From contig JARFXM010000008.1 in assembly GCA_029532625.1 (NCBI GenBank), positions 744,001 through 808,000 on the forward strand: a stretch of DNA of 64,000 nt, read 5' to 3'. Positions 34,252 to 47,781 of the stretch are shown here, piece after piece. Made by a program: the position numbers and the translations under genes. The DNA is from Lomentospora prolificans. Lineage: Eukaryota; Ascomycota; Sordariomycetes; Microascales; Microascaceae. The notes beneath the pieces were generated by a model, which was not told where the DNA came from, did no database searches, and saw only the letters and a list, made by a program, of their open reading frames with translations. Within the stretch, counting starts at the first letter, position 1. Every line of letters starts with the position of its first letter.

Positions 34252-36956
34252 CTAGGCGAGGTATTTGTACGAGGTACCTTCTCTCTCCATGTAATCTTTT
34301 TCGATAAGACTAGATGAAAAATGTTAGCAAAGGCCTTAACCGGATACGGCTTCAACGAAAACGTGTGCCTACCTTTCTATTTCCTTCTTAATCTGTGCCG
34401 CGTCTACTGGGCCACGACTCTTGGTCATATCAATCACTTCTGCCACCAGCAACGCGTGCGTCATGGTCTTGCGCGATTTCATGATGCGGACAATGGCAGC
34501 CTGAGTCTCAAGCCGCCTGTCTTGCACAATACGCTCGTGTGTCGCCTTGTTTTCTGCCTTGGTCTCCTTCATCTGGATCTGGTTAATCTTGATCCTATAC
34601 CGATCATCCCAAAATCCCCGGTTGAAGGTAAATGTATCCGATTGGTTGATGTCCCTGCCCTTGGGGTGTTTGGTAAGGACCCTTGTCTTACCGCAGGCTA
34701 GGGATTGGAGCGTGCGATCCAGGTCACCGCCGGAAAGGTTCGTCATCTGAGATATTTGCTGATACGTCAGCGCTTCCGCATCCTCGACATCGTTGAAGGT
34801 GAGCAGGACGACGGCCTGCAGGAAAGACACATTCAGTTCCTTTTCGCCCCTCTTGAAGCGGGCGGTGATGGTACAGTGGCCGAGGCCGTGTTTCCAGGTC
34901 AAGACGCGCCCGTTATGCTTGCGCTTGTAGTATGTGTCGAATCGCTCAATCTGGTTCGCGATGTCGTGGGGCATGTTGACCTTGAGGTCGTTATAACTAG
35001 GCCAGGCTGCGGAGGAGAGAACCATGACTTGGAGGTCGAACGGCAATTTGTACTCGCTAGCCTGACACGCCTGCCTGTATGTTTCCATTTCGTCTTTGGC
35101 GAGGGCTTTGTCCTTGAACATCTGCTCCAAGTTGTGTGTAAAGTTGGCACCACACTCGCCTCTCAGTTTACTCAACGTCATGCGTTCAGCATCTTGGCTT
35201 GCGCTCTTATCCATGAGGAGTCGGCGAGCCAGATCACGCTTGTAAAAGGCCTCGAAAGCGTCCTTTCCTTCGACGAACCGGAAGAGCGCAATGGCCTGGT
35301 CGACCTGATGCTCCAACTCGCCATCTTCATCCGCCGCAGTTGACTTGCCCCTTGATTCTGCTTCTAAGCGGTCCGTGTTATTAGTATAGAGTGCTCGTGG
35401 GAGGGCCTTGAGGCCCCCACGCAAGAGCAGGTCAATATGCTTAGCGATCAGCTCCCCAATCTTGGCCTGGCCCGACTCCCACGCCTGGGCATTCTTCCGG
35501 TCGTTCATGAAATCGTTAAAAGCTTCCCGAAGGGTCCACAGAAAGCCATCGTCTTTCTCCAACGCCTCCCTCAGAATCAAGTCAAGGGACCGTCTGAGAC
35601 TTAGCAATCTTGTTACCATTTCGTCTCCCCTCTCGGTATCTTGTACAATGCCGGAGCCGGTATCCCGGATATATTTGCCCCAGGGTTCTTTCAGCTTCTC
35701 GTGAACGCCAGAAAGCTTCAAAAGTTGATAGAGGGCACCGACCGACTCAATCTCACCTCCTTCAATCAACCTCGAAATGCTGGTCAAATCAAGGAGCTTT
35801 TGTAGGTGGTCGTGGATTAGATGTTTGTGCAAAAGACCCAGCATTTGTTGCTTGGATGAGCTGTCAAGATTGTAGGCGTCGCAACGGTGGGTTTCGTCAT
35901 CCAAGAGTGTTCGGCACTGCCGGATGTAATCTCGTAAGCTGGTCATGCTGCGCTCGCTCGCAAACTCCGTGAAGTATGCGGCGGAAACTTCGAGGAGCCT
36001 TGGTTCGAACCATCTGGTGTAGACGCCGAAAATATGAAGCATCGACACCGCGTCTCTTAGTAGTGATGGCTTGAACCTATCATCGCTGACTCGATCGAAG
36101 TGGATGAGCTCACACATGCCGTCTGCAACAACCTGCGCCACACTTCGTCCGTCTGTGAGCTTGGCCCCTGGGCCGCTCGATAGCACCTTCCTGAACCTGG
36201 AAATTAAAGCGTCGTTAATCTGTGGGAGCTCTTTCTGTCTAGCAAGGTAACTAGCGTCGAGATAGGCAAATGTGGACCGGATTATTTTCTGCAGGTTGAC
36301 AAAGTTAGTAGCTGCCTTCTTTCTCTCTTTTCATACATACAAGAGAAGGGCAAGGATGAACAAACAGATTTCTCATTCCATGACTTCCACTCCGAAAGAA
36401 CAGACGCCAGAACCTCCGTATCGCTTCTTTTGCGAGAGGACTTGATGGTGGCCAGCACAACCTCGGCGAGGTACAATTCGCAGGTAGTGATGAGCTTCTT
36501 GTAAACTTCCTGCTCCTTTTTATTCCTACAAAGATCCTCGACATCTCTAAACATCCTGTCGAAAGGGACCTTAGGTCTCTTGTTCCGTAGAATATCTCCG
36601 AGAGCATCGGAAATCTCGCTCCAGATGGACTCGAAATATTTTTCAATCTCAGCCTGCTGATCGGAGCCGTCGATGCGCCGGTTTTTGATCACGAGCTTCT
36701 TGACGGTAGTCCTCATGGTCTTCGGCCCCAAACCACTCATAGGTTCCTTTCCCGTGCCCATGGGGATCGGCCGCTGCAGCTGGGTGGGTGCATCGGACAT
36801 TTTTGGTCGTTTCATCGCAGGGGCAGAGGAGGGCGGGCGTGATTCGGAGCCGATGGTCCGTCGTCGCTTGGAATCCTGGGGAGTCGGTTGTGCGCTGCCG
36901 GAAGTCGCCAGGTCGGAAGCTGTCGAGGTGGGTTTAGCGGCGTTGGAGGACGGCAT
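34252..36956 (-). CDS. Cullin-4, scaffold of CRL4 ubiquitin ligases
   Basis: Cullin-4 links DDB1-type substrate adaptors to the RING protein Rbx1 in the nucleus. Exons are 36366-36956, 34373-36288 and 34252-34309, giving 854 residues. The N-terminal 90 residues are disordered with basic clusters (KRRR, MKRPKM) like the nuclear signals of CUL4. KKLVIKN next is a CUL4 hallmark, arguing against CUL1 or CUL3. Cullin repeats follow, then the cullin-homology domain (FEAFYKRDLARRLLM, NVSFLQAVVLLTFN). The neddylation site is IVRIMKSRK with Lys at about residue 801. Intron 36289-36365 has a perfect TACTAAC branch site. Intron 34310-34372 (donor GTAGGC) restores the family C-terminus LIEKDYMER through KYLA; without splicing the protein would end early at IER. 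Confidence 0.94.
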
Positions 36957-37774
36957 AGGGAAAGGCTCAACGTCCCCAGCGAGAGATAAGCGGGCTTTCC
37001 CTGCTGGGATGGGTGATGCGAGAGTCGGAAGAAAGCTCTTAGATCATCAGTAGCTTGTGCTTCGTGGCTGCTGTGTCGAATAAAATCGATTGACCCTCGT
37101 GGACGACAGCGTTACAAAAAAAAAGGACGAAAGTCGAGGGCGGGCGGGTTGAGGATTGGCGGCTGACGAGGACAAGGCAGTGACGCGGCTTGAGGATGTC
37201 CTTCTGATCAGTGTCAACGTTGGGCTGAGTTGAAGAGTGACAAGCTGGCTGTGAGGACAACCAGGCTACTATATCAATTCCCGGTTGACGTTACAACAGA
37301 CGGTTGGTAGTGGTAGGTGGGAGAAGAATGTCGCCGATGACTTCAGCGGCGGGCGCGTGGAGAAAGGCCGGAAAGTCCATTTGGACGCGGAGCCCATCTT
37401 AGTAATTAGACTTATTCCAGTGCTGGCTGCATCCACATGGTGGACTTAAGGGACTTAACGGACAGAACTGGCTTGGTACTACGAAATATTAATACAAGTA
37501 ATAATCCCACAGCCACTGGCCTGCTCAGAGTGGGACCCGCTGCACTCACCGACACTCACCGAAAATAGCAGCGGGCACCTTCTCATTTCACTTCTTGTCC
37601 ACTGGCAACGTCAGTCGCTCGCCAAGAGGTAAAAATGGATGTCCAGAGTCTGCAGACCGTTCGCGCAATACGTATTGAAATATATTACAGACAGTGTCCG
37701 GTATTCTATATCTTTAAAAGTAACACTTTCGAACACACATCATACACGAACCGCTCTAAATCCCCGAGATCCTT
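36957..37774. other. Intergenic region
   Basis: Cullin-4 promoter and TEL1 3' flank. An A-run at 37116-37125 is the only notable feature. No gene recognised. Confidence 0.55.
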
Positions 37775-40700
37775 TCAAGCGTATGCCGCCCAACCTGATA
37801 AAGTGAGGTGTTAATACGCTGGTGTCAAATGGATGCTGACTGGTTTTGAGATATGGCTTACCTGAATATAGAACAGCTAGGTTCCTCTCATCTGTAGCCT
37901 GATTGATGAGATCGTTCACTGTTGCAGTCACGCTCAACGTCTTGGATAGCTTCTTCCTAACCACCTCTAAAGCTCGATCTGCCTCGGAGGGCTCATTTAC
38001 TCGAGAACCCTTGCGCCGGTTCTTCTCTACTTCCTGCTCATCAAGTTCTTCTCTCCCCTCATCGTCTCTTCGCGCGTCTTGAAGTTTGGCAAGCCGCACC
38101 GGCGAGATGGACCACGAGTATAGAGGATCGTACCGCAGCACGTCGAGGATCGTCATGATCGAGTAAGTCTCTTCTCGCAAGGCATCCAGTGTGAACTCGC
38201 AGCAACGTCGGAAAACTCCCTCAGTCTTGGTTATGCCCATGCCATCCACAATATCCCGCGTCAACCGGAACGGGACGAGCTCGGGAACTGGAAGGACACG
38301 GCCCATCTCGAAAGCAACACCCAAATCAATATGCACCACCTCACCAGTCTTTGTATCGAGGAGGATATTATGCCCGTGTCTGTCTCCTAAACCCAAAATA
38401 TGACCAAGCATGGAGATGGCGGCCGTGGTGCGAGTGTATGCGAGTCGCTTGGCATACCACTCGTCAGGGTCCACAAAATACTCCATGAAGAAGTATCGCA
38501 TCACCGGCCGGAACCGATCAGTGACCTTGCGATAAGTAGCCACCCTGACTTCTACTGATTTGCCCTGAACATTGGTGATTTCCCTCCTGCACTGCCCACC
38601 CTTGTAGTCCTTGGGGTAGTAGCGTTCATGTGCCGGCATGAGGAACTCGTGGAGTGGAATCGTATTCGGCACGAATTCGATTAAACCGGATGACGCAGTC
38701 AATGGAAGAACCTTGTACGTTCTAATTCCTAGATTCCGCTGCTGCGTTGAGCGATGGAGTTTGAGCAGAGATGAAACTGCAGCAAACACCTGCTCCATGA
38801 TTGCGTCTTGCCGCAAGTCGTCATTACCACCTTTGACGAGCTGCTTGTATCTGACGCCGTCACTACCTAGAGCTGTGATGATTTTGGGCGCACTGATACC
38901 CGACGCTATAGACATGGTAGGTTCAAGCGTTGCAATAATCGGCACCTTCGAGTAGTCCTTGTCCATCGACAACTCCATCTGCATCGTCGGCGGCGGAATA
39001 GGGTATCGGACCAGACAGCTCAAGAGGTTGTGGGCGGCCGGGCAATCCTTCAGTCGTAGTCGAGCTCCGTTTTTGTATCTTTCAGGATTCCGGTCCGCGG
39101 CCAGCGTATGGTAGTATTTACTGGTCTTGTCGATTGCCTGCCATGTCCCGGCGACCTCCCGAGTGGTGGCCAGGTGCTTCGCGACCTTCTCCGTCGCTCT
39201 ATGGCGAGACACCGCCACATCGTCTCTCTTGTTGAGCCTAGAGTTCATCCCTGCCCAGATATGGTACATGCCATGGTATGGGTGGTCGATACAGATATTG
39301 AGAACCATCCCAAATAACAGTCGTTGGAACAGGCTCGCATCATCTTGTAATCTTGAAGTTAGTTGGTTCATAAGGGGTGCGAATTTTCTCGTCGGAACCT
39401 TGTCAAAGTATTTCTTGACGGCTTCATTCGTTGCTTCATCCTCGGCCTTTTCAAGCCAAAGGGCCGTGAACCGCAATGCATCGTTGTTGTATGAGTCTGA
39501 CGCTATGAGAGAAAGCAAATAATTCTCCAAACTGAGACGCACGAACTCGTTGCGCGTCTGTTCAACTCTACGCAGTTCCTGCTCGTCGAGTTCCAACCAC
39601 TGCCTCGCCTTCGCGAGATGGCTCGTATATCTGTTCTTGAGCTGCGTCTCTTTCGTGCTAGCGATCAAATCTTTGAGTTGCATCACCTCATCGCTCTTGC
39701 CCTGCCGCAGGTTTTGCAGTCTTGCAAGGTCCTCGAGACCGTCCGCGCTCTGAAGTTGCTCATCGCAGAACATGGCAAACTGATGGAACACCTTACCGGC
39801 CTCCTTGCCTCTGCTGTTGCCCTTCAGTTCCTTGAGAGCAGGCTCCAGATACTTCTTCTGGATATTGTGAGGTTTCTCCAAGCGGGCAACAGAGACCCTG
39901 TGGCCAATTTTTGAAAGCAGCTCAGACCGACTGACCGGCACAGTCTGCTTTTTGAGAGAGGACTCTTGATCGATACTGAGAAGTATGCCAATTGATGATG
40001 TCATCTCTCCGTGATCCCATAAAGAATTCGCAGCCTCCATTCTCACGGCAGCATCTACAACTAGCCCTAGCTTCTCGCATGGCTTGATCATGTCTGTGAG
40101 TGTCGTAGATAGATTCAAACATTCTTGTGTGGCTTGGTGGAATCGATAGATATCTGATGACATGAGCATGGACCGTATCTCCATTCGACGGGCATCTGCA
40201 GGGGAAAGGCTCGCTTTCGCTCTCAGGATGGTCTGCTGGCTCAACATGCTCATTGTTGTTGCTCTGCAGGAAAGGATGTGACTGACATCGTCATATCGTC
40301 CGCTACGCATCCATCGAGATCGAGTCTCGAATTTGTCCAGGACTGCCTCAAGATCGTGTAGGGTGGCAGCATTAAGGATGTCGTCAAGTTCGGATAATAC
40401 CGCAAGCGCACCGAGGAGTTGACGAAGGTTTGCGACATTGTAGTCTCGAGTGGAGAGAGCTCGCATGGTCTCCCCGAACCCTTCATGAATAGTCTTCCGG
40501 ATGGCAACGATCTCGCTAGCCTGGCTGATTGTCTGATATGCCTTATATACTGTAACGGCGTAGTTTGTGGTGGATGCGGGAACTGGAAGATTCCATTGCT
40601 CGAGGCGCCGGGCTGTCTGAAAAGTAGTCTCCAGAGACGTGGGTGCGCCGTCAAGACTCTGCTGAGTTTGTAGCAGCGAATGCGATAGACCGGTAAGACC

Positions 40701-43700
40701 CAGAGTCGTCAAAGCACGGACAAGCGACTTGCCGTCCTGCTCGGAACTCGAGTCACGCATACGAATGTGGCTATCATATTGAGCACCGCGGAAGGCAAGG
40801 CTCTTCGCACCATCTTTCTCATATTCCAAACGCGCCAGAACGCTTGCGAGGCTCGAGTTTTGTGACAAGCCGTAGTAGGCATCAGGGTCATCAATATTCT
40901 CGTAAATTGCTAGCAGAAGGTCGCTAGAGTCGTTTTCTCGTGCAGCAGAGGCGCGCCTAGATTGGCGGCTGTCGGTTGGAGAGGATTCCACAAACAAGAG
41001 TGCCGTCTTGTGCATTCCGCACCTTGATGCCGCAGCTGCTACCGATAAAACATCAATATCTAGCCAATTGGCGCGATCTGCAATCGAGGTCTCATTAGGT
41101 AACCGCTGTGTTCTCAGGTATAAGAGGACGTTAATTGCGAGTTTCTGATTCTCTTTTGCGTTCGCGCTGCTCACGGATAGCCAGTCCTTAAACGCTTCAG
41201 ACACTTTGCGCTTCACAACTTGCTGCTGATCGATCTGCGCTAAGAGCGCCAAATGTAGGATGTAAGGGAAAGCCTGTTCTGCAAACCCCTTAACTTCTTC
41301 GAGAAGGGGTGAGATAACGGCAAGTACGATGACATGGGTTGACGCGCCTCGTGCAAGGTACAGGCAGAGTCGCTGCACCCAGTTTTCTTTTTCGATGTTT
41401 TCTTTCACAAACAACCGACCTTCGATGGGAGGCTCTAGGGATGGGCACTCTGAGGGAGGCGGGTAGTATTCTCCCCAGTCCGAGGCGAGAAACATCGTTT
41501 CGCTCAGAGATTCCTGGCAAGCCACGGTAAGTGGGTCATCTTGGGCAGCCCTAGCCTCCGATACGATCGACCGAAGAGCAGACTCTGCAAGACCTGCTGT
41601 AGCTGGGCTCTTATTCATTGTTAGTCCTTGCAGAAGGTGCAACAAACCGCGCTGTGAGCCGTTTGTACCAGGCGCGATTCGAAGGTATTGAGAAAGGCGC
41701 GACTCTTGAAGAAGCTCCTCTGGTATTATTCCCGATGCAGCAAAGGATCTTCCAGCCACCCGACCGGCCCAGGCCAGATACTGGTCGCTCAGAGGCTGTG
41801 TCACACAGCTCTTCCAAACGACTGGAGCTTGTACAGTAGCTTCCTGGTCTGTTTCTACTATATCTTCCTGTGTCGATGAAGGCACTTTAAAATCTCCACA
41901 TAGGAGACCAAGCGCAAGGTCTCGAGCGGAGTCATTGAGTAGCTGGTCCGTCTGACCTTCATCCCGTAAAATCTCGAGGAGTAAATTACTCTCGTGGGTT
42001 CCCCTATGAGCATTTCCAGAAGATCTTATATGTGCTGCCGACTGAGTAATGGACTTGAACACGGCTTCCTGTTTGGCATCAGTTTTGAACGCAGGTGAGG
42101 CATATCCGGTGAGATATTTGCTAAACCACGAATGGAATTGTTTGGCTTTACTCATGGTTGCCTTGAACTGACTCTCTTGGGTCGTGCTTGACTGGCTAGA
42201 TTCGAGAAAAACTCTCAATGACGCCAGAGTTGATAGGGCGTACCCAGCCAGGAAGGATGGGCTCTGCTCCAGGTGAGGTGTCCCTTTGGTAATTAGATAC
42301 TGGCTAATTCCCATCGCATCATCTGCGCATTCGGAGTCAACAATGAATGCCCGAATAGAGTGCAGCAACATCTCGAGTGGATATGAACTTAGGGCAACGG
42401 GGCCAGCTAAGCAAATGAGAATTCTAAGCTTTCTGAGAACGGAACAGGCATGAAGAGATCCAAGAGCAGGATGGACAGTGTTTATAAGTTTTCGGGCAAC
42501 AAATACAACGAGAGCGGGTGTCCAAAGTGTCGTCAGCTCGTATTTAGGAGCAAGATTGCAAAGATGGCTTAGTTGGCGGACAAGGTGGCGTCCCTTGAAG
42601 ACTGGCTGTTGGTTCGGCGGCAATCCGACCTCGGAATGACATGATCTCTTGATCTCGGCTAGAATATCAGCAGCGTAGGATAGAGGGCCCACGAAGTACT
42701 GTTCAATAGGGTCCTCTTGGTCAAAAAGGTCCATGAAATGGCCAACCAAATCGGCAAAATTAGTGTAGACAGCTTCGATGAAAGATTGAGAACCAAGCAA
42801 CTTCTTGACCCATCCTTCACCGCGCTCATCAAAATTTCGGCTCGCGTCCCTGGATCCACTATCATGACTGCTAGGATCGGCCCGGTTCTTTGACCTCGCG
42901 ATTCCATGAGCAACTGCATAAGCCATGATTTTGGAGAAGTTTTCCGTCACCACATCTTCAGGGCTCTTCCCAAGGTAGCCAGCTAGGCGTTCTATCGAAT
43001 CACCTGGTCCACGCATAATCATCAACGCCGGGGCTTCGCTCCCAGAAGCTTGGATAAGCTCCCGAAGGGAAGCAAACCCAAAAATAGAATACGGAATATC
43101 GTCTATGGAATTGTCCAGTAGCCAAGTGTAAAGAAGCTGGGGGGCGAAGAGACGGAAAAGTTCAGAGGGTGATTTTAGTTTGAGTGCAACGGACACCTTT
43201 TGTAGGCAACGCGTAGCGTAGCTTGCCGAGTTTGGAATATTCCCAGGGGTCTCGAATATGTGATAAATACAGCGTCGAAGAAGAGTAGGCCAGGCGCACG
43301 CGAGTTCAGCCAAGGCAAAAAGCCGGTATGCGATTCCCTCCATGCTCTCTGGATCAGCAGGAAGACTGCTGAGGACGTCGATGAAAATATCATCATGTAC
43401 TTTGAGGACATAAAGACCGAATACATCAGATATGTTCGCACCTACGAAGAATTTCACCGGCATTATTCCTTGTCGCTCGATGGATAACAGCGTCGATCGG
43501 CATGACGAAAGGCCAATTTTATCAGCGTACTGCGTATCGACTTTCATGATTGATAGAAGTAGCCTCGTTAGTGCGATCTGAACATCCGGGGATAGCTGAT
43601 TGCTCAATAAGCATGTCTTAACGAAATGATGATAGAGATCCCCAACCATATCTGCCACCTGGTGCTTGATATCGATCCAGGTCGAGAGAAGAGCCTCTAT

Positions 43701-46700
43701 AAGATTGACACAACAGGCGAGGGCGACCTCGCAACAATCGTATTCCGGGACAACGCCAATGATGCTCCCAATCCTCTCAACAACCCGGAAAGCATCGTTT
43801 GGGTTGGTGATTAGATCCGCCCGGAAGACTTCGAGGATAGCGTTTTGACCAAGGAGAAGCTCCTCGTCACTTAGCGCTACTACCTGGTCAAGGAACGCCT
43901 CAGGGACGAGACCAACCTGGCCCTCATCGTTGGATATTATCTCGAAAAGATGGAGTCGTATGCTAGTTTCCAAATAGTACGCACTCGAATCAAGGCTAAG
44001 GCTTAGGACCTGCCTAGGAACGTCGGTGAATCGAGTGGTCGATGTTGATCTGCTACCCTGGGAGTCGAAATCATCGTCGTCGATGTCCATGTAGTCCACA
44101 TTTTGGCCCGAGGACTGTCGTGAAGTATATTCTTTCAAGGTACGAGACAGCCTTGAAAGCAATGAGAGAAGTGGCCTGTGTTCTGCGAGCAGGTAATTGA
44201 AATGCGAGGCTGAGATAGGAGGTAGGATGGGCCGAATTGCTCGTAGTAGATTGTCCAGGAATGATTGAGATTCTAGTGAGTCAAGGGCTGCAAGGAGAGC
44301 ATCATCAAGCAGTTTAAAGAGAGCAGGCTCAATGTCTCGCGATTGCCTCGTGTTCAAATCCATTAGCTGAGGTAGGATCATCGTTCCACAAATACATGCC
44401 ATAAAGAGGCTCTGAAGGCGCTCAGAGGAGATTTGTGAAAACCCGTCGGTAGACTTTTTGTTCCAAGTATCACATAACGTTTGCAGTTCCTCTATTTTTG
44501 GGTAAAGGAGTTCCAGCACTAGTTTTCTCGAAGTAAAAAAACTCGAGGGATCCGCCTTCTGTACGCCACCATCGGAGAGGGCGGGATGGGTGCAGGATAG
44601 GAGGGAAGGCGGCTCAAGTTCCGTATCATCTAAGAGAAGGAGATACCGCCCAACCTCTATTGAGGCGCGATAAGATCTCCATGCCTGACTGATGAGACCA
44701 CCCGGGACGGGATGCGATCCAGATGGTCGAAGAAGACCGGCGCCGCAAGCCACACGCAGGAGGTTCACTAAGTCAACAGCAGCGATATAGGGTGTATGAA
44801 GCGACGCAAAAGAGAGATCCGCTACATTAGGTTAGTAATTCATCGCCCATAATAGCAATATGCCGAGATTGCTTCAACATACCCGGATTCCACTTGAGAA
44901 AAACCCAGCGTGTCACATGATTGCAAGTTGCCTGGCTTGCGCTTGGCAATTTCAAGTTTCGCAGCTGGAGCAGGTGCAACATGAGTAGCAAGGAAGAGTC
45001 TGTGAGGATAGCAGGCCCGTTGATATCCGCGGTAGTGACCATATCATTAATATCGTTGGAAATGACGTGGTAACTGACGAGGTCAGCTTCGAGCAGGGTA
45101 TGGAGGAGAACGCATGCCGCGCGACTGACGCCAGGAAGGCTGACACTGCGCGCAACGGTCTGCCATAGCTGTTTCCACGTTGAGCTCAATGCCGGATTAG
45201 CAGCATCTGACCTGAGGGCACAGCTAATTGAAGTTAACATACAGAGCACAGGGTTGTAGAAGGATCAAGCTGAACTCACCTTGCAGCGGACAACATTGCC
45301 CAAGACGCTAGTGAAGCCTGCTTTGCTGACACCAAGCCGAGCAAATCACAAAGGAGGTCCCAGGCATCGTCACCGGGGAAAAGGCTACCACAAACCAGAA
45401 AGGGTATGAGTTGGAGCGCAGTAAGCTGAGTTGCTGGGTCTGGTGACTTCAGTTTCTGTCGGAGTCGATTGGGCCCATGAGCCATTCGACGGCGCTTCCT
45501 AGGCTGCTCATCACCCCCTACCGATTGAGTCTGATCCTTTTTGTTGAACCTTGAAAGTATGCCCTCAAGTATCGCGATGCTTTGTAGGACACCCCATTTG
45601 CGTTCTCCTTCTTTGTCATGGGGCTGGAGACTGAAAATGGGGGTCTTGAAGTAGTCGGCCGGCGTAGGGATGGACCCCAAGTTTATATCTCCTAATTGTA
45701 GCTGGTCCGATGCATCTCGCCTAGCGTACTCAGACCAAAGAACATCAAGGAGATCTTCAGCTTCTCTCTGGATCGGCTCGCGGGAGTTTGATCCAGATAA
45801 ATTTTCAAGATGAAGGAACATAGCGAACATGGTGCGTATCATTTCGTCTCTCACAGCCTTCAACATTTCATCCTTCGCCACCTTTTGTACGTACCACCAG
45901 TGAGACACAATTGCAAGCAGATCGGTTGTCAAGCTTCTCGCCAAGTCGAGATTATCCAATTGTATGCGCGTCAGAACTGTGTTGAGTGTTGCAAATGAGA
46001 ACTGCTGAATACGACTGAGTTTCATCTGTTTTATTCGCAGGATTCGCAATATCGGCCGCGATACAGCTTGTGCCACCCTATGTACGGGTGCATTGGGCGT
46101 AAGCACTAAGTAATGCAGGCATTCCAGGAGATCCAGAAGGGTAGTTTGGCTAATGTACCCTGGTGCTTTGTACCCGGTATCCGAACTAGTCCTTCCAGAG
46201 GATCTTGTGAGAGGTGCACTCCCTGGTGCGGGAGATGCGCGTGCGAGGGCACCGGCATCTTGATCCACGTAACTTAGATAGCCAGTGACTGCATCTATGC
46301 AGAAGTTAACAGTCGATTCCCAACCATCTGCAGACTGCTTTGCCAGCTGTTCCACATTTGCAGGCCGGGAAAGAAGAACAAGAAGAGCTTTGACATAGTC
46401 TTGAACCAAGGGTTGGATTAGTTCCTCATCGGGGCCTGGCAATGTCTGCGTGATGTGGTCCACTATGGCCAGAGTAGTCTTCCGTCGAAGCTTTCCTAGA
46501 CCATGTTCGACGACTGTTCTCACTGCCTTCGCGCATTTGGATAATCGCTGAGTGGCAGACGCTACGGCTTTCTGAGTTCCGCCGAGTGAGAGCGACTTTT
46601 CAGTCAAAGCACATCTAAATAGAGACTCCAGAATTTGATGATAGGTCTTATCCTCCAGAACAGAACTGGGAAATCTTGTTAGTGGTTACAAAAGTATAGA

Positions 46701-46978
46701 CTGGGATAGACTCGGTTCTTTCCATACAAATTAGCGTTCCTCCCTTTTCTGTCGAGCAGGAAGACCAAGTCTATCGCCGAGATTAGAAAGTAGGCACATC
46801 AGAACAACAGATATTGAGCTTACCATCCAGAGCGGCTCCGCGAGCCTTGACGCCGCCGCTCCCAATATTATCTATTAAAATTCGGGTTAGTCTTCATTGG
46901 TTTTCTGAAAGAGAATGGAGCTTGCTCACTCAAGAGACTCGTCACCGAGTGCTTAGTAACATTCTTTGCAGAAGACAT
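37775..46978 (-). CDS. tel1: TEL1 / ATM-family checkpoint kinase (PIKK)
   Basis: Tel1 is recruited to DNA double-strand breaks and telomeres by Mre11-Rad50-Nbs1 and phosphorylates SQ/TQ sites. Seven exons: 46930-46978, 46824-46871, 46728-46770, 45280-46665, 44883-45223, 37862-44821 and 37775-37794, all in phase, 2948 residues, the usual size. The N-terminus from ATG 46978 reads MSSAKNVTKHSVTSLL. A helical HEAT/FAT solenoid fills most of the protein. The kinase domain near residues 2600-2860 has GNDDLRQDAIMEQVF, the catalytic GLGDRHGHNILLD (about 2768) and HIDLGVAFEMG. The C-terminal FATC motif is completed by a 20-bp last exon encoding GWAAYA; reading through the 67-bp intron (37795-37861) gives a wrong tail ending at 37740. 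The Neurospora orthologue is mus-21. It shares a divergent promoter with NUP192. Confidence 0.96.
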
Positions 46979-47781
46979 CTTGATCAACGGTGAGACAGAA
47001 GCCCATGGCGGAGTAGGGATGCTTTCTAGTCGAGTCTTTGGCGATTAATCGGCATGCTATGAAATGGCTCACGAGAATGAAGTCTGAGGCAGAGCTCCAG
47101 CATCCGGGGCTTGCAAGGAGGCCGATGCTGCCTAAATACTGCCACAATTAAACCCCGAAAGGTGACTCGAAATGAGCCAGGATTTGCATAAACTATGGAT
47201 TAATTCCAGAGGACGTCTTTTTCAAATTAAATCAAAAGATTTGAAGTAGAAATAGAAAAAGTACGGAGAATGAACTCATTCGCATGATGGAATACCAGCT
47301 GGGCTTTTCCAGGTCGTCGCGGGTTAACGCGTTTGTAGGGTGGCAGAATCCTCACCGCCCTGTCAAGCATACACTGTAGCCAGCACTGTACGCAGCCGGG
47401 AGAATGGCCCAGCGATTTACCACAGTGTATTACAGGAGGAACTCTTGGTTTCGCACTGGTAGAGCTTCGCAAGCTCCCAAAGAAGACGAAAAAAAGAGTC
47501 GCGATGGTCGAAACATTGATCAGCCTTGTATCCCAAGGTCAACAAACGCCGCCCAGCAACGTTACCGCTTTTCTAACCTCGCGCTCAGGGCTCACAATCC
47601 AGCCTTGCCGAAGCACAAAGTCAAGAGGCGCTGCCAATTTGGCCGACACACCTCTTCGCTTGGATTGATACCCCAATTGGTCGGCCTCGCACATCCCCGC
47701 CGCATCCATACTGGAGTCCCTCCCCCGTACTCCCGAAGAGAGTTGGTCGCAGCAACGATGCGATAGCTCCCTTAGACAAAA
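46979..47781. promoter_or_regulatory. Divergent promoter region between TEL1 and NUP192
   Basis: These 803 bp separate two start codons transcribed outward. An open frame on the plus strand (47404-47766) is not conserved-looking and ends before the NUP192 ATG. The region carries both leaders; no specific operator was identified. Confidence 0.55.

Noticed and set aside
34705..35343. 212-codon plus-strand frame inside cullin-4
   Set aside because: Shadow of the cullin coding strand with no independent motifs.
37740..37861. TEL1 tail read through to 37740
   Set aside because: Loses the FATC motif; splicing at 37795-37861 gives the conserved GWAAYA end.
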